This document shows, one piece after another, positions 56,476-64,000 of a stretch of DNA of 64,000 nt (position 1 is its first letter; every line of letters starts with the position of its first letter). The DNA comes from Equus caballus (Eukaryota > Chordata > Mammalia > Perissodactyla > Equidae). Made by a program: the position numbers and the translations under genes. Location of the stretch: assembly GCF_041296265.1 (NCBI RefSeq), contig NC_091695.1, forward strand, positions 36,475,001 to 36,539,000, in the 5' to 3' direction. The notes under the pieces are model-generated. The model saw only the letters and a list, made by a program, of their open reading frames with translations, did no database searches and was not told the origin of the DNA.

Positions 56476-57055
56476 GGATGTACTCTCTGCTTGGACTGCA
56501 TGAAGCCCCCAGGCCATCACTTCCAGTTATCATACCCTTAGTCCCACTAATATGAAGCATCGTACCTCAAGCTCTCCCCTTTACTGGATCTGTCCAAGGT
56601 CAACCCTCAGGGAACATATAATAGCCACTAAAAAGATCCTGAAGGTCAGTGGACTTCTCTGAATAAACCAGGAGGTTCCAGCAAGTCTGAAAGTCTAAAA
56701 AAATAGATGAAGGTGAGGCTCCCAAGAACCGAAGGCCTTCACGTCTTCATCAGCACCATGGGTGGAACCAATCCCTTGGCCTCGAGAAATCACATTGTAA
56801 AACCATGCGTCTTTGAGGAAGAACTGAAGTCAAAGGCAACATGCAACTTTTGCTAAAGACATGGAAAAATGCACTAGGCCAGTTTAAAGAGGTGATTTTT
56901 CAATATACTTTTAAATGTACAACTTGTCAAAAAGGAGGGCATCCCTAAGAGCAAAACTCAGAGGTAGGTTGGTGAAGCAGGGCAAGTTATTACACTGGTA
57001 CCAATGAGTGACACTTGAAGAAATTGCAGAGGACACACGACATCTCCCTTCATGA
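56476..57055. other. spacer, no gene seen
   Basis: No supported feature. Confidence 0.3.
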
Positions 57056-57190
57056 TGACGTCTCTTTTCTTCTTCTCCTGCTCCTTCTCTTCTTCTTCTT
57101 TTGCTTCTGTCTCTAACTCTGGCTCTTTCTCTCTCTCTTCCCTCCATCCTTGTCTTTTCTCTGTGTTTTATCTTTCCTCCACTTTCTACC
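57056..57190. repeat. pyrimidine-rich low-complexity tract
   Basis: About 110 bp almost free of A/G on the + strand (tcttctcctgctccttctct, ctctttctctctctcttccc). It yields an artefactual Arg/Glu-rich minus-strand frame. Confidence 0.8.
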
Positions 57191-57769
57191 CCGCCTGATG
57201 TCCTCCTGCTCACACTGATTCTCAAGATGAAGATGGGGCTAGAGTTGTCTCCAAACTCTGGGGTCTACACTTAGACTGAGCAGCCACTAAGTTGCCTTAC
57301 AATTCCAACTTAATAGTCTCTTTTTAGTTCTAACTTCCCGTGGATATTTCAGAGAATGACGCAAAGTTTCTGATGCCTTGAATGTATGTCTTCTCCTTAT
57401 CCCCAGAAATGTTGTTTTTCTTCTTAAAAATTACAAAAGACATAGTTTTTCTGCATCTTTAAACACAACGGGATAGAAACCTCCTCTCTAAGAAGAAAGC
57501 CTCTTGAGGTTTGATTTTTCTGTGACTTAGCTTGATATAGCGCCCAGTTTATACTGTGCAAATATCCCCAAGAAATGGGGGGAAAAACCCAACAAAATTA
57601 TCCACAAAATTATGTTCATGTACAACTGTTTTTGATTTCAATCTGAAACCAGTTCCCACTTCATTCCAAAATTCCATCAACAAGTACTTATTTGTATATT
57701 TACCTATTCTTCTTATGTTTTTCACTATTGAGAGCCTGCAACATGCTATAAATCCTACCTTTTTTGTTT
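57191..57769. other. spacer, no gene seen
   Basis: No supported feature. Confidence 0.3.
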
Positions 57770-58460
57770 GCTTCTTTATTGTGGTAAAGTTTATACACGG
57801 TGAGATTCATCCTTTTAAGGTGCATAGTTTTATGAGATTTGACAAATATATAAAGTCATGTAACCACCACTATAATCAAGATATAGAATGTTTCCATCAC
57901 CTCAAAAAGTTTCTTCATGCCGCTTTGTAGTAAACACTTTTCTCCCACCCTGCCCTCTTCATCTGCAAGGAAAGTGGGCTCAGCCATGTGAGATCTTGCA
58001 GCATCGCATCCAATCCTACTCAGGCTTCCAGAATGGAGTTGCTGATCTGTCTTCTGTCTCTGTAGTTTCCCTTTTCCAGAAAGTCATAAAAATGCGATCA
58101 TATGTAAGTGGCCTTTTGTATATGGCTTATTTCACTCAGCGTAGTGCTTTTGAAACTAATCCATGTTGTGATGTTACATATATCAGAAATTCACCCCCTT
58201 TTCTTGATGAATAGTATTCAGTTGTATGGCTGTCCCAGCATTTGCATATTTTTTCACCAATTGAGGACATTTGGTTTGTGTCCAATTTTTGGAGATTATG
58301 ACTAGAGTTGCGATGAACATTTATACACAGGTATTTGTGTAAATGTGTGCTTTCATTTCTCCTCGGTAAATACCTAGAAATATGATTGCTGGGTCAAGTG
58401 TGTTTACTTTTATAAAAAACTTCTAAACTCTTTTCCTAAGTGGGTATACAATTTGCAGGC
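57770..58460 (-). mobile_element. old L1 3' fragment, antisense
   Basis: 'tttattgtggtaaagtttat', 'aaggtgcatagttttatgag', 'aaccaccactataatcaaga', 'ggcttatttcactcagcg', 'gatgaatagtattcagttg' and 'gattgctgggtcaagtgtg' give the complete order of an old L1M ORF2 end/3' UTR in reverse. The 124- and 108-codon frames here are artefacts. Confidence 0.85.
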
Positions 58461-58599
58461 CCATGAATGAAAGAAATATTTCCAGAATATTGTTGGGGTG
58501 AGGGAAGCAGTACCTATGGCATATGCTACCCTTTGTACAAACATCATAAATGGTTTATAAAGGAAATGTACATCTACACTGGTGAATGCATAGAATATC

Positions 58600-59060
58600 T
58601 CTGGAGGGTCACAAAAAAAACTTTAGGGGTTGAAAGACAGGAGGCATCAAAGATAAACAAACCTGGACACCAGCTGAAGTGGTAAGCACAGATTCGATCA
58701 GTAATATACTATTCAATAGGGAAGAGTCCAGCGTGAACTGAACTTAACTCCGATTTGTACAGAGTGACCGGACATTTTAAAGGGAGACAGAGAGCAGGGA
58801 CAGGAGTGACGGGGGCTCAGTTGAGTCAGGGAAGTGAAAAATTCCAAAAATCAAGAAAGGGGGCGTTGGTCCGTGTGAAACCCATCTGGGTTTGCTCACT
58901 GGCTCTTAACGTTTATGGAAGTTAGGCTCTTACCTTCCCATAGAGTCTGGGAGATGGCGCCCTGCCTTCAGGTGTTGGCTGGACCCAACAGTAAATTTTT
59001 TCGGCAGCCTTCAGTTTTCTCAGGGCGGCACTGTAAGCGGGGCTGGGATCATTTTAGGGA
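58600..59060 (+). repeat. interspersed repeat shared with 49430-50200, probably LTR-derived (fossil)
   Basis: Second copy of the repeat described at 49430-50200, same orientation, diverged. Phrases at 59140-59180 also recur at 27520-27560, so the element may extend to about 59190. Confidence 0.55.
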
Positions 59061-59461
59061 TGCTGCCTTGAGACGCTAGAAACTAGATTAGTGTTATTGT
59101 TTGTTCAAGTCTTTATAGGCCGAGGTTAACAGGTCTATTTGAGAGGAGGGCTCAGAGGAGCCCGGCTTGAGTTTGGTCAAGAAAATCTGACTCAGAAGGA
59201 GACATCACTGTAAAACCTGTGGGTCTGTTTGAATTCTTTACCATGCGCAAACAACTTTTCAAAAAGCATTTAAGTAAATAAAGTATGAGGTCAGTGGACC
59301 TGGACTTAATCAACAAAGGAGGGAGGTGGCGTTCGGGATACCCCTCCACTGAGCGGCGGCAGCAACGCTTAAAGACAGCTCAGGCAGGGTTCAGGAGGGA
59401 GCAGGTGAGCCCAGGAGCCCCGCCCAGGCCCCGGGAGGCGGACCAGCGCGGCAGTCCGGAC

Positions 59462-59473
59462 TGCGCAGGCGCA
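59462..59473. promoter_or_regulatory. NRF1-type site
   Basis: tgcgcaggcgca matches the known NRF1 consensus (YGCGCAYGCGCR) at all but one position and sits in the densest CpG part. Confidence 0.6.
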
Positions 59474-59686
59474 GCGGAGCGAGGGCCCTGAGTCGGGCGG
59501 GGCCGCCTGCACCTCCAGAGAGGCGCCACGCGGGGGCAGCCTCGGCGGCCGACCTGCCGGGGGCTCAGAGAAGTCGGACATGCGCAGCAGGGCGTGGCGA
59601 GCTGCGGAGTCCCGAGCAACGCCGCAGCGTCTCCAGCGTGCTAGAGCAAAGCACGAGATTCGTCTGGCAAAATGAAACCTGACCCT

Positions 59687-59690
59687 AAAA
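59687..59690 (-). terminator. Pol III terminator of tRNA-Val
   Basis: TTTT on the minus strand, 39 nt beyond the tRNA 3' end. A second run is at 59669-59672. Confidence 0.5.
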
Positions 59691-59728
59691 GGTTACCAGT
59701 ACCCTTAGGGAACTTAAATCCCGCCTCG

Positions 59729-59801
59729 TGGTTCCACTGGGGCTCGAACCCAGGACCTTCTGCGTGTAAAGCAGATGTGCTAACCGCTACACTATGGAAC
59801 C
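59729..59801 (-). tRNA. tRNA-Val (TAC)
   Basis: Minus strand, 73 nt. The acceptor stem GGTTCCA pairs with TGGAACC, with A as discriminator base. The D arm holds the A box (TAGTGTAGCGGTTA). The anticodon stem-loop TCTGC-TTTACAC-GCAGA has anticodon TAC at 59766-59768 (reads GUA). The T arm has GGTTCGAGCCC (B box). No intron. The cloverleaf is fully paired, so it is very likely functional. It is divergent to the other three tRNA genes. Confidence 0.97.
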
Positions 59802-60090
59802 GCGTGTTCCAGTGGGTCGCTAGGCTGCAATAACTCCACACAAAGACGCTTTTTTCTTCTTTCGGATGTGGAATGAGGTTGAGAGTTGATGCCCGGCGAT
59901 CGCTCACGGAGAGAAACTTTCCGAAGGATTTGAGACTTTCAAGCCTAACTCCCATCCCCGCCTCTCCGTGGCGAGACCGGCTCCACCGTTTCTTAGAGAA
60001 AGAAAGTGCAGCCTGACCCGCCGGCGAGTGTCCCCGGGCGGACTCCGCTCCTGCCTTGATGTAAGCAGCGCAGAGGGGTCGCTGACATCG

Positions 60091-60176
60091 GGCTCTGTGG
60101 CGCAATGGATAGCGCATTGGACTTCTAGACAAATGGAGGCATTCAAAGGTTGTGGGTTCGAGTCCCACCAGAGTCG
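60091..60176 (+). tRNA. tRNA-Arg (TCT) with intron
   Basis: The acceptor GGCTCTG pairs with CAGAGTC, discriminator G. The A box is in TGGCGCAATGGATA and the B box in GGTTCGAGTCC. The anticodon stem TTGGA pairs with TTCAA; anticodon TCT at 60124-60126 (reads AGA). A 13-nt intron at 60128-60140 (gacaaatggaggc) lies at the canonical place after nucleotide 37, so maturation needs the TSEN endonuclease and the RTCB ligase. Strong Pol III terminator T6 at 60178-60183, immediately after the gene. Confidence 0.96.
60128..60140 (+). other. tRNA-Arg intron
   Basis: 13-nt intron between anticodon-loop positions 37 and 38; see tRNA-Arg. Intron length and sequence vary among mammalian Arg-TCT genes. Confidence 0.85.
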
Positions 60177-60177
60177 C

Positions 60178-60183
60178 TTTTTT
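60178..60183 (+). terminator. Pol III terminator of tRNA-Arg
   Basis: TTTTTT one base after the tRNA 3' end. Confidence 0.85.
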
Positions 60184-60526
60184 GATTAAAAAGGGAAAAA
60201 CATCACTTTGCCCATTTAAAATTCCCAGTCTGACTCGCCCAAGTATGGAAAGGAAAGAAACTCACTTCATTTCTCCGAAATGTCCTCACGCGTGAAGATG
60301 TTAGGAATCCTGCTACTTCTGTCTTCTCAATCACTTTCACGTGGCTCCCGATTTTCTGGCGACTGGAGATGAAGTTAGAAGGCTGTGATAAAAGTTATTG
60401 AGGTGTTTTTTTTTTCCCTTCATGTTGTTCTTTTACGTTAGAAATAAAAATTTTAAATTGTTCTGAAATTTTTCAGTAGCGCAGTATTGTCCAGGTTGTC
60501 TAAAAACAGACACGGGCATGTCAGGT
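60184..60526. other. spacer between tRNA-Arg and tRNA-Leu
   Basis: No supported feature apart from a T-rich run at 60404-60419. Confidence 0.4.
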
Positions 60527-60609
60527 ACCAGAATGGCCGAGTGGTTAAGGCGTTGGACTTAAGATCCAATGGATTTATATCCTCGTGGGTTCGAACCCCA
60601 CTTCTGGTA
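60527..60609 (+). tRNA. tRNA-Leu (TAA)
   Basis: 83-nt class II tRNA. Acceptor ACCAGAA / TTCTGGT, discriminator A; A box in TGGCCGAGTGGTTAAGG; anticodon stem-loop TTGGA-CTTAAGA-TCCAA with TAA at 60560-60562 (reads UUA). A long variable arm (TGGATTTATATCCTCGT region) distinguishes it as Leu. B box GGTTCGAACCC. No intron. TTTT at 60623-60626 serves as terminator. Confidence 0.97.
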
Positions 60610-60622
60610 AAAATGTGACTGC

Positions 60623-60626
60623 TTTT
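60623..60626 (+). terminator. Pol III terminator of tRNA-Leu
   Basis: TTTT 14 nt after the tRNA 3' end. Confidence 0.7.
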
Positions 60627-60914
60627 CCAGTCAGAATCCATTGTTTGCAAGTTTCTGAGAATTTGAAGGTGGTGAACTGTCTGAGTTGAGTCTCTGTCTG
60701 TTTTGCAATCTTAGTCATCCAGAGGAGAGTAGCCAGAACAGCCTAAATGGTTAAGTGGTAACATTTTAATCTGAAAGTTAATGTCTTTTTGTCAGGCATA
60801 TAAAGTGTAGCAAAAACTTCAGAATTGATGGTTTGAAAGTAGAAGGAAAACGCCTGCGTGAATCTATACTACATTGTGGGCCAGGGAGCCGGAGGCACAC
60901 TGTGCGGTAAAAAC

Positions 60915-61005
60915 GTTCACTCCTTGTAAATAGTCGACGGTTATTTCTTAAGAGCCTGCTATGTGCCAAGCACTGTTCTAAACGCTGAGGTTGTGGCATT
61001 GAGAA
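60915..61005 (-). repeat. MIR SINE fragment, antisense
   Basis: 'gcctgctatgtgccaagcac' and 'tgttctaaacgctgaggttg' match the MIR 3' part in reverse. Confidence 0.65.
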
Positions 61006-62890
61006 ATTTTTTTTAAAAAAAGCAAACTAAAGAAAAAATAGCAACAAAAGAGAAGACGAGGTCCTTACCAACATGGTTACTGCCCGGTGGCAGTTATGTG
61101 ACAGAATGACAAGATGATTTATAAACAAGCAAATAAATAGAATTTCAGATGGCAATGAGCGCTAGGAAGAAAATAAAACCTGGTGGCACAACAGAGTAGC
61201 ATAGAACTTTTTCCGGACACACTTATTCTATTTGATTATGGAAATCATTCACCTTGACAGGTATGTTCTCCTCCTCTCTCCACCACACAAAACTTCCAAG
61301 GACCAATTCTGCCCCTCCTCCCCCACAAAGCCTTCTCTGACCCTCCTTCAGTGATCCATTCATTCATTCAACAGTAGTTTTTGAGAGCTTGCCTTGTGCC
61401 AGCCCCTGACGCAGGCATTGGGGATAGGCAGGGAGTTCCTGTCATCACAGCAGAAACATTCTAGGAGGAAAGAGGTTGTGGTGGGCGCGGCAATACGGAC
61501 AGGTTCAGAGCTCCCCATACCTCACCCGGTCTGGAGAGGATCAAGCAGAGATCTCTGGGGTAAGTTCTGATCCCGATCTTTAAGGATCAGCTGGAACTTC
61601 CCAAACCAAAGAACTTAGAACGTGGGAAGAGAGTGGTATTTCAAGACGGGTAGTGGGAGGACATAGGGAAAAAAGGCACTATGGGATGTTACATGAAATA
61701 CAGACAGCTGCAGTTAACTCCCTCTATGCTGAGCAGGTCTGTCCCACACTATTAACACTGGATTATAAACAGTTTGAGACTTTTGTTCTCAGTGGTTGAT
61801 GCCTGTCAATCTAGGCGGTCCTAGGAGAACAGGAAACAGATCTTCATGTGCTTCTCTATCCAAAGCTGTATTCAGCAGCCATTGTGAACGGGGAACTTTG
61901 TAAGAATCGGAGGTTAGGCGAAAGACTCACTAACTGCCCCCCCAGGATTGGCCTCAGGGCACAGCAGCCTCTTTCCCAGGGGGACCCAATTTTAGTTTTC
62001 TTGGTTCAGCCCCAATTTGTCTCCTGATTCTTAGGGAATCTGCATCTTCATTTGTGAAAACTGTGCCTGATTCATTTGTGATTTTTCAACACCAGCAACT
62101 CCCCTCCAAAACCAGGAGGTATCGAGGGACCCCCCTACTGGGAAGGAACTATGTGCCTTTAACCTTTCTCTGCGGGGATCCGTAGAAAACACAGGATCAG
62201 GGACGCTTTGATCTGAAGGGCTGCCCGTGTGACCCCAGCAGGGTGGAATAATTTAACAGACTACGTCTCTTTTTGTTCTTCATTTATTTTATTATGCTTA
62301 TTTTTTAAAATCCCATAATACCAATGTACCTAAAGGAAATAGTGAGTGCTTCCTCTCACACTCCACTGCCATTCCTCAAAAAGTGGTCATTTTTATCTGA
62401 TTGTTTTGTATCCTTAAACATTTCTTATGTATATGCAAACAACAAATACACACATACATGTATAATTAAGGGATATATATTGATATACATATCCTTTAAT
62501 TTTTTCACAAACATTATACCATACATGTTGTTTAACGCCTTGCGTTGTTTTTGCTTACCATAACATGGATATCTTTCCGTAATGGATTACTTTTTAAACT
62601 TTGCTTATAGTTCTCGATCCATAAGAGAACGTAACCCTCACCGTTCCCCCGCATAGTGGAGTGTCTCTGAACTTCAAGGAGGGCTGAAAGGATGGTGAGG
62701 CTCCATCTAGTAGGATTCCCTTCCTTTCAAGGGATCTTATCCAATGCCTCAAGGAATAATAACAAGGCAACGAAGGAGCAAGACGAATGAAAAAACTAAT
62801 TAGTTATGTCCGCGACTTAGCTGCCAGGGTAACAACTTCCTAAAAATATAAAATCCAGCCTGGTCAAAACCTTTCAATGGAAGATCAGGA
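61006..62890. other. spacer between tRNA-Leu and tRNA-Lys, first part
   Basis: A short MIR/L2-like scrap lies at 61345-61425 (cattcattcattcaacagta, cttgtgccagcccctgacg). A moderately old L1-like patch may be at 62285-62580. No gene is recognised. Confidence 0.4.
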
Positions 62891-63638
62891 AAATGTTCAG
62901 ATTCCCTAGCGAACGTCCTTCCTCTTTTGCTGTTCCCTCTGCTCAGAATTCTCTTCACAAGCCTTCAGGGGCCCAGTCACCATCCACAGCTCAGGCACGC
63001 ACCACCACGCCCTGGAAGACCAGCGGACCCTTCTGGTGTCGCCCGGGTGCTCCCGCGCTGCCAAGGCCGGTTTCCCACCATGAGAGCGTTTGACTGGTGT
63101 TTCTGTTTTGCGTGTCTTCCTGCCACACAGAGAACCCACACTGGGTCTTTGCAGCCCCACAAGCTTACTAAGATCCTGGAGCGCGACATGCACTCCATTA
63201 ATGTCTGTCGAATAATGACTGGAAACCTAATCAATTATTCATACTACTACACTCGCAAGATGCTCCAAGGCTCTTCAAAGACCAGAATTGGAATTAGAAA
63301 TCCCGCTGCTCACCCACAGGCCTCCCCTCCCAGAGGTCCTGAATCTGGAGAATTCCTCGTGGGATGGTCCCTTAAGGTCCCTTTAGCGCCCAGAGTTTGG
63401 GGCGCTGCCCGGGTGCGGGGCAGATCAGGCCGGCAGTCGTTTTCTTTAAAGTCTATCTGTGATGGGAGTAAAGGAGAAATAAAGATTTTATTTCGCCAAA
63501 TGCCTGCTCCATCTTGATTTTACAGTTTCGCCTCTCAGGGAAGCAGCAAAAAGACTCAGGATTTTAATCCAATAAGAAGAAAGCTGCCACGTGGGCTATT
63601 TGACTGCGAATAGGGTACATGAGAATCTGTCATTCAGA
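62891..63638. other. moderately GC-rich spacer 5' of tRNA-Lys
   Basis: A 196-codon + frame (62927-63517) overlaps minus-strand frames over the same DNA. It shows no signal peptide, known domain or convincing composition, so I do not call it a gene. The local CpG content is above that of the OR region, in keeping with open chromatin around tRNA genes. Confidence 0.35.
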
Positions 63639-63711
63639 GCCCGGATAGCTCAGTCGGTAGAGCATCAGACTTTTAATCTGAGGGTCCAGGGTTCAAGTCC
63701 CTGTTCGGGCG
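63639..63711 (+). tRNA. tRNA-Lys (TTT)
   Basis: 73 nt. Acceptor GCCCGGA / TTCGGGC, discriminator G; A box TAGCTCAGTCGG; anticodon stem-loop TCAGA-CTTTTAA-TCTGA with TTT at 63672-63674 (reads AAA); B box GGTTCAAGTCC. No intron. As far as I recall it is identical to the common mammalian Lys-TTT (tRNA-Lys3) species. TTTT terminator at 63719-63722. Confidence 0.98.
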
Positions 63712-63718
63712 TGGGTTG

Positions 63719-63722
63719 TTTT
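63719..63722 (+). terminator. Pol III terminator of tRNA-Lys
   Basis: TTTT eight nucleotides after the tRNA 3' end. Confidence 0.8.
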
Positions 63723-64000
63723 AAACTCCAAAATAAATTTGAGTATGTTTCACCACCATTCTTCCCGAGCAGGTGTCAGGTCATGCAAAAGAAACCTGGA
63801 TTCTGCCCTCAAGGAGTGTAAAAACCAGGGGCCAGCCCAGATCAACTCTGGGTTTTGCAGAAAAGGTGAAAGACGAGGAAGATGCCCTCCAACTTTCTCC
63901 CCCAACTTCCATCCTTTCTCTTCCAACTTTTGTATCATTTGACTTGGGGTATTGTTTCCTTAAAACTAACGTGTAATACTTTTACACTCAAAACCTCAAT
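63723..64000. other. distal end of the window
   Basis: No supported feature. 'aggggccagcccag' at about 63828 resembles the ERE head for about 14 bases only. Confidence 0.3.

Larger units (their letters stand above)
59320..60075. promoter_or_regulatory. CpG-island-like block at the OR/tRNA boundary
   Basis: After more than 59 kb of CpG-poor DNA, this stretch is dense in CG dinucleotides (gcgcggcagtccggactgcg, gtcgggcggggccgcctgc, gcctcggcggccgacctgc), most strongly at 59395-59640. It contains tgcgcaggcgca (59462-59473), a good NRF1-type palindrome, and a donor-like gagcag|gtgagc (GT at 59405-59406). It precedes the tRNA genes and could be a promoter or chromatin boundary. No protein-coding exon is recognised; frames in it are by-products of GC richness. 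Confidence 0.7.

Noticed and set aside
56911-57225. Arg/Glu-rich 104-codon minus frame
   Set aside because: Translation of a polypyrimidine low-complexity tract.
59641-60168. 175-codon minus-strand frame
   Set aside because: It runs through the tRNA-Val and tRNA-Arg genes and the CpG block; its apparent peptide is the translation of tRNA sequence.
60735-60785. tRNA-like stretch (cctaaatggttaagtggtaa, ttttaatctgaaagttaatg)
   Set aside because: Has A-box-like wording but no B box and no acceptor pairing; no cloverleaf can be drawn.
62927-63517. 196-codon + strand open frame near tRNA-Lys
   Set aside because: Overlaps long frames on the other strand, has no recognisable domain, contains low-complexity Pro/Arg-rich parts and lacks any conserved partner. 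A GC-rich chance frame is more likely.
63820-63845. ERE head-like 'aggggccagcccag'
   Set aside because: Only about 14 bases match, with no SINE body or tail.
1-64000. CRISPR arrays, operons, prokaryotic mobile elements or toxin systems
   Set aside because: No regularly spaced direct repeats, ribosome-binding sites or packed same-strand genes; repeats and gene structure are mammalian throughout.

Overview
The window is nuclear DNA from a placental mammal. It contains tRNA-derived SINEs of the ERE type (starting near GGCCGGCCCAGTGG and ending in a 'GATGTTAGCTCAGGGCCA' tail), which point to a perissodactyl, most likely a horse or other equid. It also contains L1, MIR, MaLR/ERVL LTRs and Tigger/hAT relics typical of mammals. 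No prokaryote-style operon, CRISPR array or plasmid feature is present.

The protein-coding content is one gene family. Five intact single-coding-exon olfactory receptor genes of the OR4D subfamily lie in tandem on the + strand (3394-4329, 24327-25262, 33051-33986, 42405-43340, 51905-52840). Each encodes exactly 311 residues. A decayed OR 3' remnant lies at about 2370-2590. From memory of the human proteins, three of the genes look like OR4D10, OR4D11 and OR4D6. The first and fifth are close to each other and carry signs of gene conversion. Four of the genes have a homologous, non-repeat-like block 2-5 kb upstream. In three of these blocks a homeodomain-like site abuts an Olf1/EBF-like site. 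Three of the four blocks also hold a good splice donor nearby, and every OR coding exon has a candidate splice acceptor 25-85 nt before its ATG. I read these blocks as candidate promoters and non-coding first exons that were duplicated together with the receptors.

The roughly 20 kb between the first and second OR genes is mostly two near-full-length L1 elements in opposite orientation: 5116-12129 on the minus strand, flanked by a 15-bp target-site duplication, and about 14830-21130 on the plus strand, interrupted by two ERE SINEs. A nested L1 patchwork with a twin-priming-like inversion fills 30225-32300. Older L1, MIR, LTR and DNA-transposon fragments occupy much of the remaining spacers.

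At about 59.3 kb the character changes. A CpG-rich block with an NRF1-type palindrome is followed by four clean nuclear tRNA genes: Val-TAC (minus strand), Arg-TCT (with a 13-nt intron), Leu-TAA and Lys-TTT. They have intact cloverleafs and Pol III terminators. From memory, human 11q12.1 has the same OR4D-then-tRNA arrangement between the OR cluster and OSBP, so this looks like the conserved edge of the OR cluster. I see no previously undescribed biochemical system. The observations most worth following are the conversion mosaics, the candidate OR promoters and first exons, the overlapping uORFs and the OR/tRNA chromatin boundary.
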